Assembly: GCF_001529295.1 (NCBI RefSeq)
Contig: NZ_LLWK01000030.1
Coordinates: 1-64,000 of the forward strand
Source of the DNA: Flavobacterium sp. TAB 87
GTDB taxonomy: Bacteria; Bacteroidota; Bacteroidia; Flavobacteriales; Flavobacteriaceae
Reading direction: 5' to 3'
DNA: 64,000 bases
A program made the translations under genes and the position numbers. The stretch's first letter is position 1; every line of letters starts with the position of its first letter. Below are positions 1 to 8,668 of this stretch, one piece after another. The notes beneath the pieces were generated by a model, which saw only the letters and a program-made list of their open reading frames with translations, was not told where the DNA came from and made no database searches.

Positions 1-47
1 ATTCTTCCTTGTCAGTATCTCAAATAACTTGCGCCTTTAGCGGGGTG

Positions 48-79
48 CAAATGTAAAACGTTTTTTCTTACTACACAAA
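48..79 (-). promoter_or_regulatory. Outward-facing promoter, proximal of a tandem pair
   Basis: Read on the minus strand, positions 55-48 give TACATTTG, a perfect Bacteroidota -7 box (TAnnTTTG). Positions 79-76 give TTTG at the -33 position with a 20-base spacer. The box is followed by the G/C-rich start CACCCCG. Transcription would run off the left edge of the window. A strong tandem arrangement like this suggests an rRNA or other highly expressed operon to the left; that target is inference because no part of it is in the window. Confidence 0.6.
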
Positions 80-170
80 CTTTATTTTGATATTATTTTT
101 GAAGAAAATCTCCGCTGTAATATCTCAATTCGTAGTCAGTAAAAAGTAGAACGTGTCGCTGTTGCGGGTG

Positions 171-200
171 CAAAAATAGTCACTTTATTTACATAAACAA
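171..200 (-). promoter_or_regulatory. Outward-facing promoter, distal of a tandem pair
   Basis: On the minus strand, positions 178-171 read TATTTTTG, matching TAnnTTTG, followed by CACCCGC, almost the same initial transcribed bases as the proximal promoter about 120 bases downstream. A TTG at 200-198 lies 19 bases upstream as a partial -33 element. The shared initiation sequence is why the two are treated as a tandem pair. Confidence 0.5.
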
Positions 201-590
201 CCCTTTTTATTGCATTATTTCAATCTTTTTTTTTAATAAATTCTTAACTCTTTGGAAACCTTAATCTTGTGAACACTTTACACTATTGTCTTTTTAGCCT
301 TTTACATCGCTTTCGATCGGTTTCTTAGGATTTACGTGGGGTATTTGCTTTTACTCTACTCCTCTTTCTTGCTTCTGGTGGGATTTTACGAGAATATGTT
401 GGGTATTAACTTTTAACTCTTTTAAAACTTCACTCTTTTTATTGGGTTTTGAGAGGTTTCTTTGTCACTTTATAATAATGCTAGAACTTCGAACTCGATT
501 CAGTTAATTTTACTGCTGTATTTACTCCTTATATATAGGTCGCAGAAACTTGCTTGATCTGGAACACAAAATTTAAGCAGAATAGCTAAA
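201..590. other. Non-coding AT-rich stretch
   Basis: No reading frame with coding character is visible on either strand; stops are dense in all frames. It lies upstream of the two outward-facing promoters, so it may hold upstream activating sequence for them. I see no clear tandem repeat or mobile-element end here. Confidence 0.5.
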
Positions 591-593
591 TCC

Positions 594-672
594 TAGCCCT
601 GGTAGCAGCGGCATCCTTCTATTGCTTTTTTTAAGCAATAGAAGATACAGCGAATGACAGGAAATAGCTCCT
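594..672 (+). ncRNA. Structured intergenic element, copy 1 of 3
   Basis: It starts with TAGCCCTG and ends with CAGGAAATAGCTCCT. Between these lies a 12-bp perfect stem (616-627 with 633-644) closed by a five-T loop. CCTG near the 5' end can pair with CAGG near the 3' end, and AGC with GCT, leaving an A-rich bulge. The same flanks and pairings recur at 28022 and on the minus strand at 34863, with an unrelated stem sequence. It may belong to a published flavobacterial RNA motif such as Flavo-1 of Rfam; I could not check this. Confidence 0.55.
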
Positions 673-965
673 AAATATAAAAAACCTTCGTATACCTATA
701 TATTACGATAGATGTTGAAAGATTTATGAAAAGATGATTACCATGGAAATAATTTTTACTTAGATCGTAAATTAATCTCAAAGACGAATTGGAAATGTAA
801 ATGTTAATTTATAAAGCCAGAATATGAGATTTTTGAAATTCAACTCAGAGCAAGCAAGAAATTCAAATTTATCCATGCGCTTAACAATACCATTGATCCT
901 TTACTAAAGCTATCATGAACAACAAAACACGTTTAACAAACTCAATGATTTATTGAATAGTTAAA
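673..965. other. Non-coding stretch between structured element and tRNA-Val
   Basis: About 290 bases with no convincing frame on either strand. It is AT-rich, with stops in all frames and no clear promoter or repeat. It separates the structured element from the tRNA terminator. Confidence 0.45.
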
Positions 966-1004
966 AATAAAAAAACCTCCAAAATCAAAAGATCTTGAAG
1001 GTTT
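966..1004 (-). terminator. Terminator downstream of tRNA-Val
   Basis: Read on the minus strand this is an imperfect hairpin (arms about 1004-991 and 986-973 around an AAAA-type loop, with two mismatches) followed by a run of T residues. It lies 9 bases beyond the 3' end of the tRNA, where a single-gene tRNA transcript should stop. Confidence 0.65.
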
Positions 1005-1012
1005 ATATTCTG

Positions 1013-1087
1013 TGGGCGATGAGGGGTTCGAACCCCCGACCCCCTCGGTGTAAACGAGGTGCTCTGAACCAGCTGAGCTAATCGCCC
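1013..1087 (-). tRNA. tRNA-Val (anticodon UAC)
   Basis: On the minus strand the acceptor arms GGGCGAT and ATCGCCC pair perfectly. The D arm reads TAGCTCAGCTGGTTCAGAGC, the anticodon stem CCTCG/CGAGG encloses loop TTTACAC with anticodon TAC, and the T arm contains GGTTCGAACCCC. The total is 75 bases including discriminator A. The 3' CCA is not encoded, because the next bases read CAG. TAC decodes valine GUN codons. It appears to be a single-gene unit with its own terminator. Confidence 0.95.
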
Positions 1088-1226
1088 TTTCTTAAAGGTG
1101 TGCAAATATACAGCTAGAATCGGTAATTGCAAGCCTATTTTAAAAAAATTTTGAATATTTTTTGTGTATCCCTATTTTAGGTTTAGAAACCAGCAATTTA
1201 GCCCACTTAGTAAAAATGTAATTTTT

Positions 1227-1257
1227 TTTGTATTCAAGTGGTATAGTTATACATTTG
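1227..1257 (+). promoter_or_regulatory. Promoter of the ABC exporter gene
   Basis: TTTG at 1227-1230, a 19-base spacer, then TACATTTG at 1250-1257: a full match to the Bacteroidota -33/-7 consensus. The start codon at 1278 follows about 20 bases later. Confidence 0.75.
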
Positions 1258-1277
1258 TAGCAATAAATTAAAAATAA

Positions 1278-3065
1278 ATGGCAAGATTTAAAGAAAACGA
1301 TTTACCGAAAGCTAAATTAGACTCTAATTCCCTTCAAAAAGCACTACGAATTTTCAAATATGCTAAAAATCATAAATGGAAATTTTTCCTCGGTTTATTC
1401 TTCTTATTGCTAACCAGCGCTACAGCACTCGCTTTTCCGAAATTAATGGGAATGCTGGTAGACTGCGTAACCAATAAAGATTTGGGAAAAGCAAACCAAG
1501 TCGCACTAGGACTAATGGTAATCTTAGTTCTACAAGCCATTTTCTCTTTCTTCAGAATTTATCTTTTTGTGAATTTTACCGAAAACTCACTCTCTAATAT
1601 TCGTTTTGCACTGTACGAAAATCTGATTAAATTACCCATGTCGTTTTTCTCACAAAAGCGTGTTGGTGAACTAAACAGCCGAATTAGTGCTGATATTTCG
1701 CAATTGCAAGATACCTTTACTACAACAATCGCCGAATTTTTGCGTCAGTTAATTTTGATTATAGGTGGTTTTATAATTTTAGGAAACATTAGTCCTAAGT
1801 TAACTTTTATGATGCTTGCAATTGTGCCTTTGGTTGCTGTTGCTGCCGTAATTTTTGGTCGTTTTATTCGTAAATACGGTAAAAAAACACAAGATAAAGT
1901 GGCAGAAAGTCAAGTCATTGTCGAAGAAACTTTGCAGGGAATTACCAATGTAAAAGCATTTGCAAATGAGTGGTACGAACTGCAACGTTATAAAAATAAG
2001 ATCACAGAGATTGTAAAAATTGCAATTAAAGGTGGACAATATCGCGGCTACTTTGCTTCATTTATTATTTTATGTCTGTTTGGTTGTGTAGTTGCTGTGG
2101 TTTGGTATGGTATTACGTTGACTATAAAAGGTGAAGTTGAAGGTGTTGGAGATCTTATCTCTTTCATTTTGTACACTACTTTTATAGGTGCTTCTTTTGG
2201 AGGAATTGCCGAAATGTATGCTCAAATTCAAAAAGCAGTTGGAGCAACGGAGCGTGTTTTTGAACTTTTAGACGAAGTACCAGAAAAGATAAATTCTAGT
2301 CCAAATCCGATTGTCGAAAAAATCAAAGGTAATGTTTCCTTCAATACTGTTTCTTTTAGCTATCCTTCACGTAGCGAAATTGCCGTTTTAAAAGATGTTA
2401 GTTTTGAAGCTAATTTTGGTCAAAAAATTGCTATCGTTGGACCAAGTGGTGCAGGAAAATCTACAATTGCTTCACTCCTGCTTCGATTTTATGATATCGA
2501 TAATGGCGAAATACTAATTGATGGAAAAAGTATCTATGACTTTGAATTAGAAAATTTGAGAGGCAATATGAGTATCGTTCCTCAAGACGTTATTTTATTT
2601 GGAGGTACAATTAAAGAAAATATTGCTTATGGTAAGCCAGATGCATCTGATGCAGAAATTATGGAAGCAGCCAGACAAGCCAATGCATTGAACTTTATCG
2701 AAGGATTTCCAGAAAAAATGGAAACATTGGTGGGAGAAAGAGGAATCAAACTTTCGGGAGGGCAACGCCAACGAATTGCAATTGCTAGAGCTTTGCTGAA
2801 AAACCCTAGTATTTTAATTTTAGATGAAGCTACCTCGTCACTAGATAGCGAAAGTGAAAAACTAGTTCAAGAAGCACTTGAAATTTTGATGGAAGGAAGA
2901 ACTAGTTTTATAATTGCTCACCGTTTATCAACTATACGTAAAGCAGATCAGATTTTAGTTTTAGATGGTGGGAAAATTACCGAAAAAGGAACGCACCAAG
3001 AACTTATCAACTTAGAAAATGGGACTTACAAAAATTTAAGTAATTTGCAGTTTACCAACAACTAA
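1278..3065 (+). CDS. MsbA-like ABC exporter, fused membrane and ATPase domains
   Basis: A 595-residue half-transporter of the ABCB/MsbA type, expected to act as a homodimer in the inner membrane. Six membrane segments occupy about residues 35-315. The C-terminal ATPase carries Walker A GPSGAGKS (about 388-395), signature LSGGQRQR (about 492-499), Walker B ILILDEAT (about 512-519) and the switch histidine in IAHRLS (about 547). In family members the substrate is often lipid A-core or a hydrophobic drug; the sequence alone does not decide which. The ATG lies 20 bases after a full -33/-7 promoter. It is transcribed alone and ends at a strong hairpin shared with the convergent proline dehydrogenase gene. 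Confidence 0.9.
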   Translation: MARFKENDLPKAKLDSNSLQKALRIFKYAKNHKWKFFLGLFFLLLTSATALAFPKLMGMLVDCVTNKDLGKANQVALGLMVILVLQAIFSFFRIYLFVNFTENSLSNIRFALYENLIKLPMSFFSQKRVGELNSRISADISQLQDTFTTTIAEFLRQLILIIGGFIILGNISPKLTFMMLAIVPLVAVAAVIFGRFIRKYGKKTQDKVAESQVIVEETLQGITNVKAFANEWYELQRYKNKITEIVKIAIKGGQYRGYFASFIILCLFGCVVAVVWYGITLTIKGEVEGVGDLISFILYTTFIGASFGGIAEMYAQIQKAVGATERVFELLDEVPEKINSSPNPIVEKIKGNVSFNTVSFSYPSRSEIAVLKDVSFEANFGQKIAIVGPSGAGKSTIASLLLRFYDIDNGEILIDGKSIYDFELENLRGNMSIVPQDVILFGGTIKENIAYGKPDASDAEIMEAARQANALNFIEGFPEKMETLVGERGIKLSGGQRQRIAIARALLKNPSILILDEATSSLDSESEKLVQEALEILMEGRTSFIIAHRLSTIRKADQILVLDGGKITEKGTHQELINLENGTYKNLSNLQFTNN

Positions 3066-3102
3066 TGATATAGGCACACAAGATTACAGTTCATTATAAA
3101 AT

Positions 3103-3136
3103 AAAAAAGATTTCACAATACGTGAAATCTTTTTTG
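3103..3136. terminator. Bidirectional terminator
   Basis: A 14-bp perfect stem (3103-3116 with 3122-3135) and a five-base loop, with A and T tracts on the two sides. It sits between the converging ABC exporter and proline dehydrogenase genes and can serve both. Confidence 0.85.
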
Positions 3137-3163
3137 TTATTACTTAAATATTTTTTGTAAGTA

Positions 3164-4330
3164 TTATTCTTTTCTTCTTTTTCGTTCTGTCTTAATCAGA
3201 GTCAACTCGCGATTGGTTTGACCGGCCACAGAAGTATTTTCTTCGGCACGGCGAATCAAGTACGGCATAACATCTTTCACAGGTCCAAACGGTAAATACT
3301 TCGCTACATTATATGCGTTTTCGGCGAGGTTGTAGCTAATATTATCGCTCATGCCGTATAGCTGCCCAAACCAAATGCGTTCATCATCATTTTTAATGCC
3401 TCGCTCTTGCATCATTCTCATTAATTTATAAGAACTAATTTCGTTATGAGTACCTGCAAAAATGGACATTTTATCAATATGATCTAACATATACATAACT
3501 GCTGCATCATAATTTATATCGGTTGCTTCTTTTGATACACAAATGGGCGACACATAATTTTTTTCTACCGCTCTCGCATTTTCTTTTTCCATGTAGGCAC
3601 CACGAACTAATTTCATACCAATAAAAAAGCCTTCCTTTTTTGCAATTTCATGCAATTTTTTTAAATAATCCAAACGATCCCAACGATACATTTGCAACGT
3701 ATTAAAAATAATCGTTTTTTGGGTATTGTATTTTTGCATCATATTAAAGACCAACTCGTCCGCAGCATCTTGCATCCAGCTTTCTTCGGCATCAATTAAT
3801 AAAGCAACGTCTTTGCTATGTGCGGCACTACAAACAGTATCAAAACGAGCCACAACTTTTTCCCACTCTGCTTGTTCTCTATCATTCAATTGCTTTTCTG
3901 CACCTACTCTTTCAAACAATTCAAACCGACCTAAACCAGTTGGTTTAAAAACTGCAAATGGAATTGCCATACGTTCTTTTGCAAACTCAATTGTTTTGAG
4001 CGTCATCATTAGTGCGGCCTCAAATTGCGCCTCTTCTTCTTTTCCCTCTACAGAATAATCTAAAACTGAAGAAACTCCTTTAGTATACATTTTATCAACA
4101 ACCGACAAACAGTCGTCTTCATTTACTCCTCCACAAAAATGATCAAACACAGTAGCACGAATTAATTTTTCGACTGGCAAATTCGCTTTCAAAGCAAAAT
4201 TAGTAACGGCAGTTCCTATTCGAACCAAAGGTTGATTGGCAATCATCTTAAAAAGAAAGTAAGCGCGCTCTAACTCTGTATCGCTTTTTAATGAAAACGC
4301 AACTTGTGTGTTATTGAAAATATTTTCCAT
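3164..4330 (-). CDS. Proline dehydrogenase
   Basis: A 388-residue FAD-dependent enzyme that oxidises L-proline to pyrroline-5-carboxylate, the first step of proline catabolism. This is the stand-alone PRODH barrel, without the P5C dehydrogenase or DNA-binding parts of long PutA proteins. Family motifs are clear: KLVRGAYMEKE at 240-250, FGQLYGMSDN at 321-330, and the substrate-binding arginine pair RR at 360-361 near the C-terminus. The ATG lies 20 bases downstream of a TATATTTG box. It is divergent from aroB, with which it has no evident pathway link. Confidence 0.9.
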   Translation of the reverse strand: MENIFNNTQVAFSLKSDTELERAYFLFKMIANQPLVRIGTAVTNFALKANLPVEKLIRATVFDHFCGGVNEDDCLSVVDKMYTKGVSSVLDYSVEGKEEEAQFEAALMMTLKTIEFAKERMAIPFAVFKPTGLGRFELFERVGAEKQLNDREQAEWEKVVARFDTVCSAAHSKDVALLIDAEESWMQDAADELVFNMMQKYNTQKTIIFNTLQMYRWDRLDYLKKLHEIAKKEGFFIGMKLVRGAYMEKENARAVEKNYVSPICVSKEATDINYDAAVMYMLDHIDKMSIFAGTHNEISSYKLMRMMQERGIKNDDERIWFGQLYGMSDNISYNLAENAYNVAKYLPFGPVKDVMPYLIRRAEENTSVAGQTNRELTLIKTERKRRKE

Positions 4331-4349
4331 TATTTGTTATATTTTTATG

Positions 4350-4357
4350 CAAATATA
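4350..4357 (-). promoter_or_regulatory. -7 box for proline dehydrogenase
   Basis: The minus strand reads TATATTTG, matching TAnnTTTG, with GCATAAAA after it and the start codon about 20 bases on. I see no good TTTG at -33. Confidence 0.5.
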
Positions 4358-4423
4358 GAGAGAGTTTAAATAGAATTTAGTTAAAAATGACTTATTTTGT
4401 ACTTTCAATAAACCTATAAAAAC

Positions 4424-5491
4424 ATGGAATCAATACAAGCCAATAATTACCCTATTCATTTTAACGAGAAGGCTTATGAAGCGTTAAACAACCACTTGCA
4501 AGAGCACAAATATTCTAAGATTTTTATCATTGTTGATACTCAAACTAATGAATTTTGTTTGCCTGAGTTTTTACCGTTACTAGCAACCGAAATTAGTTTA
4601 GAAATTATTGAATTTGACTCGGGAGAAATCAATAAAAATATTGATACATGCATCGAGATTTGGAAAGTATTAACCGAATTAGGTGCCGATAGAAAATCGT
4701 TGATTATTAATTTGGGAGGAGGCGTTGTTACTGATTTGGGAGGTTTTGTGGCATCAACTTTTAAACGAGGCCTTAATTTCATACATGTTCCAACAACATT
4801 GCTATCCATGGTTGATGCTTCTGTTGGAGGGAAAACTGGAGTTGATTTAGGGAATTTAAAAAACCAAATTGGTGTTATTAATGTTCCTACAATGGTCTTA
4901 ATTGATACCAATTATTTACAAACACTTCCACAAAATGAAATGCGTTCAGGCCTTGCCGAAATGCTAAAACATGGTTTGATTTACGATAAAAAATATTGGG
5001 AGCAATTTTTGGATTTAAATGCAATTGATTTTGCCGATTTTGATGCGCTAATTTACCGATCTGTTGAAATTAAAAATGAAATTGTAAAACAAGATCCTAC
5101 TGAGAAAAACATTCGCAAAGCTTTAAATTTTGGTCATACCTTAGGTCACGCGATCGAAGGATATTTTCTGGAAAATGAAAATAAGACAACTTTGTTACAT
5201 GGAGAGGCAATTGCCATTGGAATGATTTTAGAAAGCTATATTTGCTTAGATAAAAAGTTAATTACTGAACAAGAATACCAACAAATAAAACAAACTATTC
5301 AGAATATATACACGGATGTTGATTTTGAAGAAGCCGATATTGACCCAATTCTTGATTTATTGATACATGACAAAAAAAATGAGTACGGATTAATTCAGTT
5401 TGCGCTTATAGATGGAATCGGTAAAATAATTATTAATCAATCAGTTGAAAATGCTTTAATACTCGAAGCTTTTAAAGATTATAAATCTTAG
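4424..5491 (+). CDS. aroB: 3-dehydroquinate synthase
   Basis: 355 residues, the full family length. It converts DAHP to 3-dehydroquinate, the second step of the shikimate pathway, using NAD and a divalent metal. Diagnostic motifs are GGGVVTDLGG at 98-107, GGKTG at 135-139, GLAEMLKHGLI at 176-186, and the metal-binding histidine region GHTLGHAIE (about 237-245) followed by HGEAIAIGM (about 259-267). It stands alone, divergent from proline dehydrogenase. aroE lies at 42711 in the same window, so the shikimate genes are scattered. Confidence 0.95.
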   Translation: MESIQANNYPIHFNEKAYEALNNHLQEHKYSKIFIIVDTQTNEFCLPEFLPLLATEISLEIIEFDSGEINKNIDTCIEIWKVLTELGADRKSLIINLGGGVVTDLGGFVASTFKRGLNFIHVPTTLLSMVDASVGGKTGVDLGNLKNQIGVINVPTMVLIDTNYLQTLPQNEMRSGLAEMLKHGLIYDKKYWEQFLDLNAIDFADFDALIYRSVEIKNEIVKQDPTEKNIRKALNFGHTLGHAIEGYFLENENKTTLLHGEAIAIGMILESYICLDKKLITEQEYQQIKQTIQNIYTDVDFEEADIDPILDLLIHDKKNEYGLIQFALIDGIGKIIINQSVENALILEAFKDYKS

Positions 5492-5511
5492 TCTTTTTTT
5501 AGTACAAAAGC

Positions 5512-5544
5512 TTTGGTTTGCGTTTATATTATTTTTTACATTTG
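5512..5544 (+). promoter_or_regulatory. Promoter upstream of the polyamine genes
   Basis: TACATTTG at 5537-5544 is a perfect -7 box. TTTG occurs 21 bases upstream at 5512-5515, and again closer at 5517-5520. Transcription should start near 5548-5550, about 235 bases before the arginine decarboxylase start, leaving a long leader that contains the small reading frame at 5550. Confidence 0.65.
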
Positions 5545-5549
5545 CGCCA

Positions 5550-5729
5550 ATGAAACGGAATCAAAATACCAAGCAGTTTAGTTCGCATAGAAACAAAAGC
5601 AATAGTTCTTTGATAAGAATATTGAACCGTTTTTATGGCGTAATACGAAATTTTTGTTTCGATGTATTTCAACTCTCTAAAGCAGAGCATGGAAATTTAG
5701 AAATTGTGTATGCAAATATTAGGGTTTGA
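5550..5729 (+). CDS. Possible small basic protein or leader frame
   Basis: A 59-codon frame beginning MKRNQNTKQF and ending YANIRV. It is rich in basic and aromatic residues and has no signal peptide or membrane segment. Its ATG falls almost exactly at the predicted transcription start of the promoter ending at 5544, so it would be translated from a leaderless message. It ends 55 bases before the arginine decarboxylase start, in the same direction. I do not recognise a family. It could be a real small protein, a regulatory leader frame for the polyamine genes, or chance coding in a long 5' leader; conservation would decide. Confidence 0.3.
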   Translation: MKRNQNTKQFSSHRNKSNSSLIRILNRFYGVIRNFCFDVFQLSKAEHGNLEIVYANIRV

Positions 5730-5784
5730 TTTTTAGACCGCATTAATAATCTAAAATTTAAAAATCTCAAATATTTAAAAATAA

Positions 5785-7188
5785 ATGAACACAAAATATT
5801 CAGATCTAATCAATCAAACCTATTATTTTCCTCAAGAAGAATTCAAACTAAATAAAGATAATCTTCAGTTTCATAACATTGACTTGATGAAATTGGTAGA
5901 GCAATATGGTACGCCCTTAAAGTTTACGTATTTGCCTCAAATTACAAACAATATAAAAAAAGCTAAAGCTTGGTTTAGAAGTGCGATGGAAAAAAACAAT
6001 TATGATGGTAAATATTACTATTGTTATTGTACTAAAAGCTCTCATTTTGAATACATTATGAATGAAGCTTTTAAAAATAAAATTCACATCGAAACTTCAT
6101 CTGCGTTTGATGTTAACATCGTTGAGAACTTACTAGAAAATGGTAAGATAAATAAGAGCACTTACGTACTTTGCAACGGATTTAAAAGAGACGAATACGT
6201 TACAAATATTGCACGATTAATCAACAACGGCCATAAAAATGCGATTCCGATTATTGATAATTTTGAAGAATTAGAGTTGTTGCAAGCTCAAATTAAAGGG
6301 AAATTTAAAATTGGTGTTCGAATAGCAGCTGAAGAAGAGCCTAAATTTGAATTTTATACTTCACGTTTAGGTATTGGTTACAAAAACATTGTTCCTTTCT
6401 ATAAAAGAGAAATTAAAGAAAATAAAAATTTGGAACTGAAAATGTTGCACTTTTTTATTAATACTGGTATCAACGACAATGCCTACTATTGGAATGAGCT
6501 GGTTAAATGTATCAAGGTATATGTTTCGCTTAAAAAAGAATGTCCAACTTTAGACAGCTTGAATATTGGTGGTGGTTTCCCTATCAAAAACTCGTTGGCT
6601 TTCGAATACGATTATCAGTACATGATTAATGAAATTATTAATCAGATAAAAATTGCTTGTGACGAAGCTGAAGTGGCTGTTCCAGACATTTTTACAGAAT
6701 TTGGATCTTTTACCGTAGGTGAAAGTGGCGGTGCTATTTATCAGATATTGTATCAAAAGCAACAAAATGACAGAGAAAAATGGAACATGATCGACTCTTC
6801 ATTTATTACTACTTTGCCGGATACCTGGGCGATAAACAAACGTTTTATCATGTTGGCTGTAAACCGTTGGAATGATACGTATGAACGAGTTCTATTGGGT
6901 GGATTAACTTGTGATAGCGATGATTACTACAATTCTGAGCAGAACATGAATGCTATTTATTTACCAAAGTACAATAAAGAAAAACCGCTGTATATTGGCT
7001 TCTTTAACACTGGAGCGTACCAAGAAACAATTGGTGGTTTTGGCGGATTGCATCACTGTTTGATTCCTCAGCCGAAACACATTTTAATAGACCGTGATGA
7101 AAACGGAATCTTAGCGACCGAAGTATTTTCGGAACAGCAAACATCTGATGAAGTTTTAAAAATCTTAGGTTACCAAAAGAAACAATAA
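5785..7188 (+). CDS. speA: Arginine decarboxylase, PLP-dependent, short form
   Basis: 467 residues of the alanine-racemase-fold (type III) decarboxylase family, converting arginine to agmatine. The likely PLP lysine is K84 in YCYCTKSSH, the phosphate loop is NIGGGFPI (about 260-267), and the cysteine of LTCDSDD near residue 376 fits the C-terminal active-site motif. It is much shorter than the roughly 650-residue E. coli SpeA and of the size seen in Bacteroidota. Diaminopimelate or carboxynorspermidine decarboxylase are relatives, but the neighbouring polyamine enzyme and the N-carbamoylputrescine amidase at 35090 favour arginine. No agmatinase gene follows it. Confidence 0.8.
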   Translation: MNTKYSDLINQTYYFPQEEFKLNKDNLQFHNIDLMKLVEQYGTPLKFTYLPQITNNIKKAKAWFRSAMEKNNYDGKYYYCYCTKSSHFEYIMNEAFKNKIHIETSSAFDVNIVENLLENGKINKSTYVLCNGFKRDEYVTNIARLINNGHKNAIPIIDNFEELELLQAQIKGKFKIGVRIAAEEEPKFEFYTSRLGIGYKNIVPFYKREIKENKNLELKMLHFFINTGINDNAYYWNELVKCIKVYVSLKKECPTLDSLNIGGGFPIKNSLAFEYDYQYMINEIINQIKIACDEAEVAVPDIFTEFGSFTVGESGGAIYQILYQKQQNDREKWNMIDSSFITTLPDTWAINKRFIMLAVNRWNDTYERVLLGGLTCDSDDYYNSEQNMNAIYLPKYNKEKPLYIGFFNTGAYQETIGGFGGLHHCLIPQPKHILIDRDENGILATEVFSEQQTSDEVLKILGYQKKQ

Positions 7189-7276
7189 AAATTAACACTT
7201 TAAAAAACTTCTGTATATAAAATTTAGTATTTTGCAGAAGTAATTTTGTGTAAAAAAACTTTAAATAAAAAGGATA

Positions 7277-8245
7277 ATGAAAGGACCAATAAGTCAATTT
7301 CTAGAGAAGCATTATTTGCATTTTAACTCTGCTGCTTTAGTAGATGCGGCCAAAGGCTATGAACAACAACTAGCTAATGGTGCTAAAATGATGGTAACTC
7401 TTGCAGGAGCTATGAGTACTGCCGAAATCGGAAAGATTTTTGCAGAAATGATTCGTCAAGATAAAGTACAAATTATCTCTACAACTGGTGCAAATCTGGA
7501 AGAAGACATCATGAACCTAGTAGCGCATTCTCATTATGAAAGAGTGCCAAACTATCGTGATTTAACTCCAGAGCAAGAGTGGGATTTAATGGAAAGAGGT
7601 CTAAATCGTGTAACGGATACTTGTATTCCAGAACATGAAGCATTCCGTCGTTTGCAAAAGCATATTTTTAAAATTTGGAAAGATGCTGATGACAAAGGAG
7701 AACGTTATTTACCGCATGAATATATGTACAAAATGCTTTTGTCAGGCGTTTTAGAAGAATATTACGAAATTGATTTAAAAGACAGTTGGATGTATGCTGC
7801 GGCAGAAAAAAACTTGCCTATTATTTGTCCAGGTTGGGAAGATAGCACAATGGGAAATATTTTCGCATCCTACGTAATCAAAGGAGAATTGAAAGCTTCT
7901 ACGATGAAATCTGGAATTGAATACATGACTTTTTTGGCTGATTGGTATCCAAAAAATTCAGCTAACGGAATTGGATTTTTCCAAATCGGTGGTGGAATTG
8001 CAGGAGATTTTCCAATTTGCGTGGTTCCGATGTTGTACCAAGATATGGAAATGCCAGAAACTCCTTTTTGGAGCTATTTCTGTCAGATTTCAGATTCTAC
8101 AACAAGCTATGGATCGTATTCTGGAGCAGTACCAAACGAAAAAATTACTTGGGGTAAACTGGATATTAAAACTCCAAAATTCATTATTGAGTCGGATGCA
8201 ACCATTGTTGCTCCTTTGATTTTCGCATATTTATTAGATTTATAG
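7277..8245 (+). CDS. Deoxyhypusine synthase-like polyamine enzyme
   Basis: 322 residues of the deoxyhypusine synthase family, whose members transfer an aminobutyl group from spermidine using NAD. The NAD-site motif STTGANLEED (68-77), GGGIAGD (238-244), SYSGAVPNEKITWGKL with the catalytic lysine at K294 in WGK, and ESDATIVAPL are all present. Bacteria lack hypusinated eIF5A, so the acceptor is probably a free polyamine, as in homospermidine synthesis, rather than a protein. The region holding the active-site histidine of the eukaryotic enzyme (after GGGI) is different here, which fits a changed substrate. It lies 88 bases after arginine decarboxylase and 9 bases before the next gene. Confidence 0.8.
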   Translation: MKGPISQFLEKHYLHFNSAALVDAAKGYEQQLANGAKMMVTLAGAMSTAEIGKIFAEMIRQDKVQIISTTGANLEEDIMNLVAHSHYERVPNYRDLTPEQEWDLMERGLNRVTDTCIPEHEAFRRLQKHIFKIWKDADDKGERYLPHEYMYKMLLSGVLEEYYEIDLKDSWMYAAAEKNLPIICPGWEDSTMGNIFASYVIKGELKASTMKSGIEYMTFLADWYPKNSANGIGFFQIGGGIAGDFPICVVPMLYQDMEMPETPFWSYFCQISDSTTSYGSYSGAVPNEKITWGKLDIKTPKFIIESDATIVAPLIFAYLLDL

Positions 8246-8254
8246 TAGAACTTT

Positions 8255-8644
8255 ATGAAAAGAGTAATAGTTGATTACGCTAAACTTACGAACGAAATTT
8301 TAAACTTATTAGTTGAAAAATTTCCTGATGGTTACGATGATTCGGATGTAATCCGTTTTCGAAATGCGAAAAACGAGCTGATTGAAGCCGTTGAAGTTCG
8401 TACCGAGGACACTATTTATTTAGTAAAAATTAGTACTAAATTAGCCGATAGAATCGAAAATTATGACGAAGACGACGAAATTGATGTAGAAGTTGATATT
8501 ATCGAGCCAATCAAAGGCCTAGATATCGACGAGGATATCGATGACGAAGATGAAGACGATTCAGATAAACCAGACAAAGATGGCGAAGACGATGATGATG
8601 AAGACAAAGATGTTGCAGAAGACGATGAAGAGGACGAAGACTAA
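8255..8644 (+). CDS. Small protein with polyacidic C-terminal tail
   Basis: 129 residues. Residues 1-85 form a compact domain with mixed charge (KLTNEILNLLVEKFPDGY, then an alternating hydrophobic strand pattern). Residues 90-129 are almost purely acidic: 30 of 40 are Asp or Glu. It has no signal peptide and is presumably cytoplasmic. It starts 9 bases after the deoxyhypusine-synthase-like gene and shares its terminator, so the three genes probably form one unit. I recognise no characterised family. The tail could bind cations, polyamines or basic proteins; this is inference from charge and context. Confidence 0.75.
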   Translation: MKRVIVDYAKLTNEILNLLVEKFPDGYDDSDVIRFRNAKNELIEAVEVRTEDTIYLVKISTKLADRIENYDEDDEIDVEVDIIEPIKGLDIDEDIDDEDEDDSDKPDKDGEDDDDEDKDVAEDDEEDED

Positions 8645-8668
8645 TCACTCATTCTATTACAGATAAAA

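Noticed and set aside
950..1132. 60-codon frame on the minus strand
   Set aside because: It runs through the tRNA-Val gene and its terminator; coding is chance.
7277..8245. Hypusine modification of a protein
   Set aside because: Bacteria lack eIF5A, and the active-site histidine region of the eukaryotic enzyme is not conserved, so a free polyamine substrate is more likely.
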